From NCBI RefSeq assembly GCF_020076305.1, contig NZ_JAIQXE010000003.1, positions 496,001-560,000 on the forward strand: a stretch of DNA of 64,000 bases, in the 5' to 3' direction. Of the stretch, positions 45,901 through 53,130 are shown piece after piece. The DNA comes from Flavihumibacter profundi. GTDB lineage: Bacteria > Bacteroidota > Bacteroidia > Chitinophagales > Chitinophagaceae. The position numbers and the translations under genes were made by a program. How positions within the stretch are numbered: position 1 is the first letter of the stretch; every line of letters begins with the position of its first letter. The notes beneath the pieces were generated by a model. That model did not search any database and was not told where the DNA came from. It saw only the letters and a program-made list of their open reading frames with translations.

Positions 45901-46038
45901 GGCTTTTCCTTCCGCATCTTTTACGGTTCCCTTAACCTGGACCGTTTGCGCCAGAAGGAATCCCGGCAGGAAAATTAGCAGTGATAATGCTGCTGAAACT
46001 GATAATAATTTTCTCAGAAAGTAAATCATACAAGGCAT
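42928..46038 (-). CDS. SusC/RagA-family TonB-dependent outer-membrane transporter
   Basis: A 1036-residue TonB-linked channel. After the signal peptide (cleavage near LLAQ, residue 31) comes a carboxypeptidase-D-like domain (VKGTVKDAEGKAISGASIMVKG, residues 32-110). A plug with the SusC box DVVVVGYGTQRKSNLTGAI follows, then IQGKVSGINV and NPLYVVDGIPML. The large barrel ends in PRVFTFGLTASF. The first ATG (46038) lies 9 bases before a second ATG. It imports the ligand held by SusD. Its spacer upstream carries repeated TAAGTCAAA boxes shared with the divergent regulator. Confidence 0.95.
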   Translation of the reverse strand: MPCMIYFLRKLLSVSAALSLLIFLPGFLLAQTVQVKGTVKDAEGKAISGASIMVKGANKGVSSAEDGSFSLTVPAGPATLEVSSVGFAKKSVQLSGQSTIVDIVLQESKSQLSDVVVVGYGTQRKSNLTGAISSISNKDFKDQPVSNLASSIQGKVSGINVTSPSGTPGAGLLVSIRGAQNPLYVVDGIPMLSESNSALSTSFNTTGEEVGKGQNLSSISDINPDDIESIEVLKDASSAAIYGARAANGVVLITTKKGKSGKTQIGFNSYYGMQQVAKKINFMNSDQFVSMVEEARANDLAKYNADNSVFGPDFDPSVLTDPLHYKAGPGAVNTVWLDEVMRTAPIGNYELNLRGGNDKTHFYLSGGYFDQQGIVIENYFKRMNARLNLDHAVTDKFLIGTNISVSKTNNHRSFNDNTYTGIITNAIGASPLMPVYDENGNYAKFEDYQANWLSDNPVKSAKEIKGYTTSYRFLGSVFAEYKITPDLKFKTTLNTDYSAVEDELFLSALTTDAEAVGGKAFNGNFRNTTWLNENTLNYQKSFGDHNLGLLAGFSQQESKNERTSMSGQGFPLGSGLTNISSAALITGATQTGSGWRLHSFLGRANYDYNGKYLASVTFRADGSSRFSKGNQYGYFPSASVGWNIDREAFMANSKVLTALKLRASYGYTGDQEIGDFQNISFWQPGRYDGQSGLRPRNIADPNLTWQKNKSFNIGADYEILGGVIGGSMEYYVANRTDLLSNIPIAGTTGFATLTTNGGEVEDKGFEFSLNSKNIWNNKFRWTTNFNISYQKNTIKKLPVDGELVSAYNDIAPTHIMKVGESVGTFWGVKYLGVNEQTGDAMFDDVNKDGVIDFNDAQIIGKARPDYYGGLTNNFKYGNFDFLIACQFSIGNEVYNLIRPVYENLGYSNDGGLDQVFANNSTHSLDRWRKPGDKTDVPRFAFVEKNYFENSSMFVENASFFRFRTVNLGYTFNKQKLHNIANLRLYAQVQNLFVFTNYSGFDPEVSSTGGSNDRTAGVDYAAYPQPRVFTFGLTASF

Positions 46039-46106
46039 TTAGGTTGTTTGTGTAAATGAGCCATTTCACAAAAAGCAACTGTTGAGTTTGATCCTTTAAA
46101 AATGAA

Positions 46107-46224
46107 TAAGTCAAACCAGACAAAATCTAAGTCAAATTATTTTTTCTTATAAAATTAAAATGCTGATTATCAATATTTTAATTTTAGTCATTATTTAGTC
46201 GATATTTAAGTCAAAAGATTTGAC
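46107..46224. promoter_or_regulatory. Repeated TAAGTCAAA boxes and palindrome between SusC and regulator
   Basis: TAAGTCAAA occurs at 46107-46115, 46128-46136 (21 bases apart, two helical turns) and 46207-46215. AGTC also recurs at 46186, 46197 and 46209, at 11-12 base steps. The last box is half of a perfect palindrome GTCAAA-AGA-TTTGAC at 46210-46224, 11 bases before the regulator ATG. The layout fits a control region read by the product of 46236-47255 and governing both the operon and itself (inference). Confidence 0.5.
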
Positions 46225-46235
46225 CATTTTTACAT

Positions 46236-47255
46236 ATGCATTTTACCGAGAAAATAAAAAGAGCCGTTGAGCAGGACTACCTGGTTTTAAATGCTTTAAA
46301 GCCGCGTGGCAAACACGACTGGAACAGTTTTACCCGTACCCAATTTAATACTGTTGCAAGGGTTATTAATAAGGAGATTACCCGTGAGGTTGTAGCAAAT
46401 CCAGAACTGGTTGAACTGAACCTTATAATAGGTAAACAAAAGCTGGAAAAAGAAATGCAGCGATTGCGCTGTCATAACCTGTACGATTACCTGAAGTTAT
46501 TGGGTAACATGAACGAATACCGCATTTATAACTGGGTAAGTGGCAAAACCCTGCAAAGCTATTGGCAGGGCGGCGACTGCAAATTCATCAAAATGAATGC
46601 ATTGCTGGTATTTTTAAAAGTGCCTATGAAAGACTGGGAAAGCTGGCAACAGGAAAACCGCACCATAAACGCAAAACCAGCTATACCTGTTCCCGGATTC
46701 AGCAAGTCCTCATTGCAAATTGTAAAAAGTTATTATCTCGGGAATTATTTCCTGTACTACCAAAAAACGGATGGCAGTAAAAATATCATTAAAACACCTT
46801 TTACTTTAAAAGAACATGAAAGTGGGCAGGTTATCGTGAAATCCGTTTCAGAAGGGCACCGCTATAGCGGCAAGGTAATGGGTATTCGTGACGGGTGCCT
46901 GTATATTAATTGCCAGAACCTCGATTTCGAGGAAATGGAGCAGTACGTTTTCAATATAGGGCTTGAAACCAAACCGCAGGTTTTGTTCGGTGTTTCTAAT
47001 ACCGTTAGCGTAAAAACCCGGCTGGCGGTTGCACTTAGGAATATTTTAGTAAAACAAAAAACAGATGACCCTTCCTTTGACAATATCCAGGAAACAGAAA
47101 TTCCTTTTACCAGAAAATACCCTTCCCTTACAGAGGAAGCAATTATTGTCGGTTACCTGAAACAATTTACCGACAACATTATTTCTACACCCAATTGCTG
47201 CAATCTCGAGGACCTGAAGTCATCTTTCACCCGGCGGGTATTACCCGCCGGGTGA
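46236..47255 (+). CDS. Unrecognised protein with possible helix-turn-helix, putative operon regulator
   Basis: A protein of 339 residues with no signal peptide or membrane helix. Residues about 105-145 (SGKTLQSYWQGGDCKFIKM, LLVFLKVPMKDWESW) resemble the S-x-x-TL ... TL-x-x-LA-x-FLG-x-x-x-W-x-x-F pattern seen in several Bacteroidota DNA-binding proteins, so a DNA-binding role is plausible. The second half is beta-rich (FLYYQKTDG, GHRYSGKVMGIRDGCLYI) and could bind a ligand. I do not recognise the family. It is divergent from the SusC-led operon, sharing a spacer full of repeat boxes. The ORF ends inside a strong hairpin at 47227-47255. Confidence 0.7.
   Translation: MHFTEKIKRAVEQDYLVLNALKPRGKHDWNSFTRTQFNTVARVINKEITREVVANPELVELNLIIGKQKLEKEMQRLRCHNLYDYLKLLGNMNEYRIYNWVSGKTLQSYWQGGDCKFIKMNALLVFLKVPMKDWESWQQENRTINAKPAIPVPGFSKSSLQIVKSYYLGNYFLYYQKTDGSKNIIKTPFTLKEHESGQVIVKSVSEGHRYSGKVMGIRDGCLYINCQNLDFEEMEQYVFNIGLETKPQVLFGVSNTVSVKTRLAVALRNILVKQKTDDPSFDNIQETEIPFTRKYPSLTEEAIIVGYLKQFTDNIISTPNCCNLEDLKSSFTRRVLPAG
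47227..47255. terminator. Perfect 13-bp hairpin overlapping the regulator stop codon
   Basis: TCACCCGGCGGGT (47227-47239) and ACCCGCCGGGTGA (47243-47255) pair perfectly around a 3-base loop, and the second arm ends with the TGA stop. GC content is far above the surroundings. It lies between convergent stops with the aldo/keto reductase gene. No T run follows on either strand, so it is not a standard intrinsic terminator; it may end or protect the transcript. Confidence 0.55.
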
Positions 47256-47260
47256 CAAGA

Positions 47261-48250
47261 TCACATAAGGTTAAGAGCGGGTTTATTGTCCAGGATATGG
47301 TCAATGCGTTGCATAACCTCATCAGTCAGTAACGGTAGAATAGCAAGGGATTTAAGATTTTCCTCCAGCTGGCTCGCCTTGGTTGCACCCAGGATGGCCG
47401 TTGTAACATGCGGATTGCGAATGGTCCAGGCAATAGCCATCCCGGCTAATGAAACGCCTAGCTCTTTGGCTAATGCATCGAGCTGTTTCAGCCTGGAAAT
47501 TTTTTCTTCCTGCATCCACCTCTCCTTCAGCCATTCAAAGCCCTCTATGGCCAGGCGTGACCCTTCCGGAAACCCACCAAGATATTTGCCAGTTAAAAAA
47601 CCTGCAGCAAGCGGACTCCATATTGTGGTTCCTAATCCAACATTTTGGTAAACCGGAAGATAATCAAGCTCAACTTTATTCCTTTCAAACATATTATATT
47701 GGGGTTGTTCCATTACCGGCGCAATTAATCCAAATTGGTTTGCTACCCTATGCGCTTCCATGATTTCAGCACCACTCCACATGCTGGTGCCCCAATACAA
47801 AATTTTTCCCTGCTGAACCAGGTTATGCATGGTCCAAACAACTTCTTCAATCGGTACACTGGTATCGGGACGGTGACAAAAATACATATCCAGGTAGTCT
47901 AACTGCAGACGGCCAAGCGCTTCATGGCAAGCTTCCACAATATGTTTCCTGCTTAACCCGGTTTGGTTAGGCTTGTTATTTTTACCGCGCCAGCCAAAAA
48001 AAACCTTCGAGGAAACGGTAAAAGAACTGCGGTCCCAATTTTTCTTTCGCAGGACACGTCCCATCATTTTTTCGCTTTCCCCCAATGCATAGGTTTCGGC
48101 ATTGTCAAAAAAATTGATGCCGCTATCATAAGCCATACCCATAAGCTGGTCAGCAACTGTATCATCAATTTGTTTGTGAAAGCTAACCCAACTGCCAAAA
48201 CTTAATACACTTAACTGTAGGCCGGAGCGGCCCAGGCGACGATATTCCAT
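47261..48250 (-). CDS. Aldo/keto reductase, potassium-channel-beta-subunit-like group
   Basis: A 329-residue TIM-barrel NADPH reductase of the AKR6/7-like group. It has the start MEYRRLGRSGLQLSVLSFG, FFDNAETYALGESEKMMG (catalytic Asp and Tyr), the lysine in VSSKVFFG, LDYLDMYFCHRPD (catalytic His) and the cofactor segment MAIAWTIRNPHVTTAILGA. Such enzymes reduce aldehydes and ketones. It is convergent to the putative regulator and separate from the amine operon, though it could use aldehydes formed there. Confidence 0.92.
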   Translation of the reverse strand: MEYRRLGRSGLQLSVLSFGSWVSFHKQIDDTVADQLMGMAYDSGINFFDNAETYALGESEKMMGRVLRKKNWDRSSFTVSSKVFFGWRGKNNKPNQTGLSRKHIVEACHEALGRLQLDYLDMYFCHRPDTSVPIEEVVWTMHNLVQQGKILYWGTSMWSGAEIMEAHRVANQFGLIAPVMEQPQYNMFERNKVELDYLPVYQNVGLGTTIWSPLAAGFLTGKYLGGFPEGSRLAIEGFEWLKERWMQEEKISRLKQLDALAKELGVSLAGMAIAWTIRNPHVTTAILGATKASQLEENLKSLAILPLLTDEVMQRIDHILDNKPALNLM

Positions 48251-48410
48251 GTTAATAAACTTTTTGGCCTACGAAACTAGCGTAAAATGTATAAATAAGT
48301 GACGCCCGCATTTGTTACAGCCAATAGCTGCCAAAACAATCAAAGCTTCATAAATATGAAATCTTATATTAGTTAAACTATTCTTTTAAACAACCAGCAA
48401 AGCATTTATT

Positions 48411-49508
48411 ATGCAAACCATTGGCAAACGGCTGATTTCGCTTGATGCTTTCCGTGGCTACACGGTAGCAGCCATGATCATGGTAAATTTTCCAGGCAGC
48501 GAAGACGCTGTTTTTTTCACCCTGCGGCATACCACCTGGAACGGACTGAGCTTTACCGACCAGGTAGCCCCATACTTTCTTTTTATTGTGGGAATGTCCA
48601 TCGCATTCGCATATACGGGTAAGTTAGCTACCGGAATGAGCAAGCCTCCATTGTATAAAAAAATTATATTCCGTTCATTGAAAATTTTTGCTGTTGGCAT
48701 GTTCCTTAATGCAATGCCACAATTTGATTTACACAACCTGCGCTGGACAGGCACCCTGCATCGTATTGCCATTGTATTCCTGGTATCGGCGATAATTTTC
48801 CTGAACACAAACTGGAAGCAGCAAGCCTGGATCGCATTGCTTATACTGGCAGGTTATTGGATCGTAATGACTACCATCCCAACCCCGGGTGAAGGAATGG
48901 TAATACTTGAGCCAGGAAGGAACCTGGCTGCCTGGGTAGACAGCAAATATTTACCGGGAAAAATGTGGCAGGGCACCTGGGACCCCGAAGGAATAATGAG
49001 CACATTCCCATCAATCGCTACCTGCATATTGGGTATGCTCGCAGGCCGGCTAATGCTTGCGCCGATTTCCAATAACCTTAAACTGAATTACCTGATGACT
49101 GCTGGTGTAATCAGCGCAATAACCGGTTATTTTCTCGGACTGGCATTTCCGGTAAATGAAAATTTATGGACAAGCAGTTTTGTATTGGTTACAGCAGGAT
49201 TTGCTGCCCTGGTATTTGGTGCATTTTATTTCGTATCCGATATCCTGGGCTATAACGACTGGTGTATACCTGGTGTTATTTTCGGGGCAAATGCCATCAC
49301 CGTTTATTTTATGGGGGATTTACTTTCCCTGTTTTTTTACCAGTTGCCGATCAGTGGAAAAACGCCAAATGAGCATGCCATGGACTGGATGGTAACCATT
49401 GGGCTTGCACCTAACCTGGCCTCCTGGCTGTACGCATTATTTTATGTTTGCATCAATTTTATACCGGCCTATATCCTATACAAAAAGAAAATTTTTATCA
49501 AATTATAA
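48411..49508 (+). CDS. Heparan-alpha-glucosaminide N-acetyltransferase-like membrane protein
   Basis: A polytopic protein of 365 residues with about 10 helices. The start RLISLDAFRGYTVAAMIMVNFPG, the histidine-containing FTLRHTTWNGLSFTDQVAP (transmembrane acetyltransferase motif) and FLFIVGMSIAFAY match the HGSNAT/DUF5009 family, which transfers acetyl groups across the membrane onto amino sugars. Further family motifs are LHRIAIVFLVSAI and GTWDPEGIMSTFPSIATCILGMLAG. In Bacteroidota it is often linked to amino-sugar use, but no such gene is adjacent here. The upstream spacer is 160 bases. Confidence 0.88.
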   Translation: MQTIGKRLISLDAFRGYTVAAMIMVNFPGSEDAVFFTLRHTTWNGLSFTDQVAPYFLFIVGMSIAFAYTGKLATGMSKPPLYKKIIFRSLKIFAVGMFLNAMPQFDLHNLRWTGTLHRIAIVFLVSAIIFLNTNWKQQAWIALLILAGYWIVMTTIPTPGEGMVILEPGRNLAAWVDSKYLPGKMWQGTWDPEGIMSTFPSIATCILGMLAGRLMLAPISNNLKLNYLMTAGVISAITGYFLGLAFPVNENLWTSSFVLVTAGFAALVFGAFYFVSDILGYNDWCIPGVIFGANAITVYFMGDLLSLFFYQLPISGKTPNEHAMDWMVTIGLAPNLASWLYALFYVCINFIPAYILYKKKIFIKL

Positions 49509-49582
49509 GTGATGCAGTATAGGTTTATTTTAATGTAGCTTAGCCCGCCTGATTGCATTCAATTTGGCCATTAATCATTTAT

Positions 49583-50104
49583 ATGGATAACAGTATTTTT
49601 TCCTATATGGAATTTATTGAATTGATCGCTTTTTTCAGCGGATATCCATTAATCTATGCCGTTACCATACTGATAAGTGATAGTTTTTCAAAAAACAGGT
49701 ATATCGGCAAGGCGGGTTCGTTATTGCCAAACGCGTATGCATTAGTGGGAACATTATATCTCGGGCTCCAGTTAAAAAAATTTTACCCCAACTATTCTTT
49801 CAGCAACTTTAAACAGTCAGTATTCCACCCCTGGGCAATGGCCTGGGCCCTTGTTTCCCTCCTTTTCTGGATACCTGCCCTTGCCAGGAAAAAAACCTTA
49901 AGCCTTATACACAGTTTGTTTTTTCTATACTTATTAATCCATGATTTATATATACAATTCACTCAATTAGAGATTGATAAACATATGGTTAAAAATGATA
50001 TGAATGTTTATACGGCTAGCCTGGTACTTAATTTCTGCGCCTTGTTAGTGGTGGTATTTATGTCGTCTTTGCTTACCCGCCTACGCCAAAAAAATGCCGG
50101 CTGA
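49583..50104 (+). CDS. Unrecognised small polytopic membrane protein
   Basis: The ATG at 49583 gives 173 residues; the longer frame from 49553 has no signal or family match. Hydrophobic segments lie near 8-30 (FIELIAFFSGYPLIYAVTILI), 45-62 (LLPNAYALVGTLYLGLQL), 82-100 (PWAMAWALVSLLFWIPAL), 105-125 (LSLIHSLFFLYLLIHDLYI) and 145-165 (ASLVLNFCALLVVVFMSSLL). A 20-residue acidic and basic loop separates the last two. I do not recognise the family. It lies 74 bases after the acyltransferase-like gene and may share its transcript. Confidence 0.7.
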   Translation: MDNSIFSYMEFIELIAFFSGYPLIYAVTILISDSFSKNRYIGKAGSLLPNAYALVGTLYLGLQLKKFYPNYSFSNFKQSVFHPWAMAWALVSLLFWIPALARKKTLSLIHSLFFLYLLIHDLYIQFTQLEIDKHMVKNDMNVYTASLVLNFCALLVVVFMSSLLTRLRQKNAG

Positions 50105-50267
50105 CGATAGAAAACCTGTCTGCTGGTTATTTGAATTGTATCCCTGGCCATAAGACTAAGCCATTTTATGAGTTTAATCACATAATGCTTTGAGGCAAGT
50201 CATAAAAGCGTCATTTATTCAGAAATAGTTTTACAGTAATTATTTTTTACACTAAAAACGCTTTTTT

Positions 50268-51086
50268 ATGAAACTGCTTAGTAACAAGATACTTGTACTT
50301 GTTCTTATACTTTTCTCCACATTTGGGTATATTGTAAGTTGCACCCACGAAGATGTGGTACCACCTGCCCCGGCGTCTACTACTCCTGTTGTTACACATG
50401 GCACTAATGTGCACCTTGCTGGAATTCCGGGAGATAAGGATTCTACTACCTGGAAACTTGATAAAGTGCATTCAAGTACATTATGGTCAACCGCTTATGT
50501 AGGAGCTGCCGGATTGCTGACTGGCCGGTTTAATCAGTTTGGTATGCATGATGTAACCAACGCTAAAATGCTCAAATATGTTACAACTGGTCAACCGCTG
50601 GCCGACACTTCATGGGCTTTCTATGAAAATGATCCCACAAAAACATATTTTAATGGATATGTACAGATCAACACCTCAAATACCGGGGAACCTGGTCGCG
50701 ACGCTGGCTGTAATATACCAGGAATGAACACAGTCCCCATTATTTCTGGAACACAAAACCTTGAAATAATAAACCTGGCAAAAATCAAAACCAAAAAGGT
50801 GGAATTTGACAAGACTAGTAATGATTATATCGTAACATTTGACCTGACATGGCATAAATGGGATACAACCGCCGCAGGCATGGCTAATCCCGCTCCGATA
50901 ACACAAGAACTTGTTGGAAGGCTAAAATACATCACCAAAGCTCAACCAACTGGTCAGTATTATTATGTATTCGGATTGCAATTGTTGTTCCAGTTTAACT
51001 GTAGGGATTTTGGTATACCAAGCACAAGCATCGGTGATAAAATTGATATTGAATGTAATATGAACTTCAATAATAAGTGGAAATGA
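50268..51086 (+). CDS. YceI-like lipoprotein
   Basis: A protein of 272 residues. A lipobox YIVSC places Cys near residue 25, so it is a lipoprotein. The mature region starts proline/threonine-rich (PPAPASTTPVV), then reads WKLDKVHSSTLWSTAYVGAAGLLTGRFNQFG, which matches the D-x-x-HS ... G-x-F-x-x-F pattern of YceI lipocalin-like proteins; these bind isoprenoid-type or quinone-like lipids in other bacteria. The longer insert (residues 120-220) is unusual for YceI. It begins a nine-gene plus-strand set ending with redox and membrane subunits, so it may carry a lipid or quinone cofactor for them (inference). Confidence 0.65.
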   Translation: MKLLSNKILVLVLILFSTFGYIVSCTHEDVVPPAPASTTPVVTHGTNVHLAGIPGDKDSTTWKLDKVHSSTLWSTAYVGAAGLLTGRFNQFGMHDVTNAKMLKYVTTGQPLADTSWAFYENDPTKTYFNGYVQINTSNTGEPGRDAGCNIPGMNTVPIISGTQNLEIINLAKIKTKKVEFDKTSNDYIVTFDLTWHKWDTTAAGMANPAPITQELVGRLKYITKAQPTGQYYYVFGLQLLFQFNCRDFGIPSTSIGDKIDIECNMNFNNKWK

Positions 51087-51106
51087 TAATCCAAAAATGT
51101 ATTACA

Positions 51107-51490
51107 ATGAAACAACTACTTATAATAATAGGCCTCCTTTTTACAATGGGTGCCGGCTTAACAGGATGTTACCAGGATGTAATTTATCCTAATGCCGCTG
51201 TTGACCCTGATGGCCCTCCACAGTTTGTAAGCTATAAAACAGATTTGGAGCCGCTGTTCAATAACCAATGTGCAAAAGCAGGCTGTCACGTATCTGGTAA
51301 CCATCACCCATACATGAATACAGGTATTTCCTACAATGAAATCATAAACGGTGGATTTGTTAATACTACTGTACCAAAAGAAAGTGAATTGTACATTATG
51401 ATCAACGGTGAAATGAAGGAATATATTCCTTCTGCTACAGACAGGCAAAAAGTGTATGACTGGATCAGAAATGGTGCCCCGAATAATTAA
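51107..51490 (+). CDS. Lipoprotein with CX4CH haem-like motif
   Basis: A protein of 127 residues; the ATG at 51107 gives a lipobox LTGC (Cys21), while the longer frame from 51077 does not. Residues 55-61 read C-AKAG-CH, a CX4CH variant of the c-type haem site, within FNNQCAKAGCHVSGNHHPYMNTG. The pattern 'xxCAxxGCH' is seen in many Bacteroidota cytochrome-like lipoproteins. A later methionine (YIMINGEMKEYIP) could be a ligand, and the end VYDWIRNGAPNN is typical of small cytochrome domains. It may be an electron carrier at the outer membrane. It follows the YceI-like gene by 20 bases. Confidence 0.75.
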   Translation: MKQLLIIIGLLFTMGAGLTGCYQDVIYPNAAVDPDGPPQFVSYKTDLEPLFNNQCAKAGCHVSGNHHPYMNTGISYNEIINGGFVNTTVPKESELYIMINGEMKEYIPSATDRQKVYDWIRNGAPNN

Positions 51491-51508
51491 GCTATAAAAA
51501 ATATTAAA

Positions 51509-52486
51509 ATGAAACTAAATATAAATAAAAGGCATCTCCTGCTTTCATTTACTATGTGCCTGCTTTGTTTCTTATTCGGATTCCAGGAAACAGTAAACGC
51601 ACAGGACAGCACAGGCGCCGCGACAGTAAAACCGGCACCAGCAAAGGTTAAACCGGTAAAGAACACTTTCGAAAGTCTCTGGATCATAGATAACCAAACC
51701 GTTATGGTGCCGCAAAAAGGTACTTTCGAAATGGAAATTATGCACAGGTTTGGAACAACAGAAAATGGCTACGATGATTTCTGGGGATTATTTGCACCTT
51801 CCAATATCCGGCTTGGTGCCAGTTATTCTCCGATTAATAACCTTTTCATTGGAATCGGTATTACAAAGAGTAATATGTTGTGGGATGCCAGTGCTAAATA
51901 TGCACTGATGAAACAAACCAAAGGCCAATACCCGGTAAGCATTACCTATTATGGCAATATGGGTTACGATACAAGGAAAGATCCGGACGGCAGCCTTTTC
52001 AAATACAATTCCCAGCGACTGATTTTCTTTAACCAGTTGATTATCGCCAGGAAGGTTACTGATAAGTTTTCTATTCAGGTCGCTCCTAGTGTTTCCCACC
52101 AGAATGCAGTAAATGGATATTATACAAAAAATGACAGCACAGGTACGTCGACTTATAAGGAAATGGAATTCAACCATTTCGCGATTGCCATTTCGGGAAG
52201 GTATAAATTAACCAATGTAACTTCTGTAATGGTCAATTATGACCAACCGCTTACTAAGCATAATCAAAATAACCCTAATCCAAACCTGTCTTTCGGATTT
52301 GAATTTAGTACCAGCAGCCACTCTTTCCAGATCTTTGCTGGCAGTTATGGATTGCTTAGTCCGCAACGTAATAACCTTTATAACGACACTAATCCGTTTG
52401 GTAGTTATACAGATGCTGCTGGCAATAAACATGAAGGCCATCAGTTCAGGATTGGATTTAATATTACCAGGTTGTGGAATTACTAG
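51509..52486 (+). CDS. DUF5777-family outer-membrane beta-barrel protein
   Basis: A protein of 325 residues with a signal peptide (cleavage near TVNAQ, residue 32). The typical DUF5777 start NTFESLWIIDNQTVMVPQKGTFEMEIMHRFG is followed by barrel strands (IRLGASYSPINNLFIGIGITK, YPVSITYYGNMGYDTRK, FSIQVAPSVSHQN, ISGRYKLTNVTSVMVNYD) and the aromatic C-terminal strand HQFRIGFNITRLWNY. The function of DUF5777 is unknown. In Bacteroidota it is often near cytochrome and YceI-like genes, as here, which suggests a role in outer-membrane electron or small-solute exchange (inference). Confidence 0.9.
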   Translation: MKLNINKRHLLLSFTMCLLCFLFGFQETVNAQDSTGAATVKPAPAKVKPVKNTFESLWIIDNQTVMVPQKGTFEMEIMHRFGTTENGYDDFWGLFAPSNIRLGASYSPINNLFIGIGITKSNMLWDASAKYALMKQTKGQYPVSITYYGNMGYDTRKDPDGSLFKYNSQRLIFFNQLIIARKVTDKFSIQVAPSVSHQNAVNGYYTKNDSTGTSTYKEMEFNHFAIAISGRYKLTNVTSVMVNYDQPLTKHNQNNPNPNLSFGFEFSTSSHSFQIFAGSYGLLSPQRNNLYNDTNPFGSYTDAAGNKHEGHQFRIGFNITRLWNY

Positions 52487-52490
52487 AATA

Positions 52491-53042
52491 ATGTTTTCAG
52501 TTATGGTGATTTCAGTCCATGCACTCAGGATCCGGTGGTATTTATATTTTCCCCTGCTGATCCTGGGTGCCTGTTCTGATAAACCCGGAAAACACCAGGT
52601 TGATAAAATAATAAAAGATCACACGGTTAATGCACAGGGGAAACCACCATCTAGTTTTTCAGATACTATTAAGGTTGGTTTTCCCAGTGCAGTTTTTTAC
52701 GGCCCCGATTCTTTACAGCTTGAAAAAATAAAAGCCAGCACAGATCCCCGGATATTTGAAAGCTTGACCCATGAAAATTTTTACATGATGAGAAATGCAA
52801 GGCAGGTAATTTTAAAATACTACCCGGCCACCAAAATTGTAGATGTAAATAATTACAGGTTCATACTTTTTGAGAAACGCGGATTTGATAAAATAATAAT
52901 CGATTTAAATACAAAAGACCCTTTTGGCCTATTCATTTTTGATGGGAAAAAAGACCCAATGCTTACTGATATGGCTAATATAGATACCGACCTTGGCTTT
53001 TATTTCGACAAAACAAATAATAACAAGGGGCCTGCTAAATAA
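52491..53042 (+). CDS. Unrecognised lipoprotein of the redox cluster
   Basis: The ATG at 52491, four bases after the DUF5777 stop, gives 183 residues with a lipobox LLILGAC. The frame extends back to 52239 but that part overlaps the DUF5777 gene in another frame and is rejected. The mature protein has a Ser/Pro linker, then KVGFPSAVFYGPDSLQL, a helix-strand pattern (FYMMRNARQVILKYYPATKIVDVNNYRFILFEKRG) and a tail FGLFIFDGKKDP. I do not recognise the family. It belongs to the electron-conduit operon by position; it has no haem motif or cysteine pair. Confidence 0.75.
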   Translation: MFSVMVISVHALRIRWYLYFPLLILGACSDKPGKHQVDKIIKDHTVNAQGKPPSSFSDTIKVGFPSAVFYGPDSLQLEKIKASTDPRIFESLTHENFYMMRNARQVILKYYPATKIVDVNNYRFILFEKRGFDKIIIDLNTKDPFGLFIFDGKKDPMLTDMANIDTDLGFYFDKTNNNKGPAK

Positions 53043-53130
53043 ACCGGTTTTTAGATTACCTTTCCTATGATATTACTTGTATTTCTATAAACTGTAAATA
53101 ACATTTAACCTAACAAAACATCTATCAATT

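Noticed and set aside
52239-52490. N-terminal extension of the lipoprotein gene at 52491
   Set aside because: It overlaps the DUF5777 gene in another frame and reads as an unlikely protein; the ATG at 52491 gives a proper lipobox.
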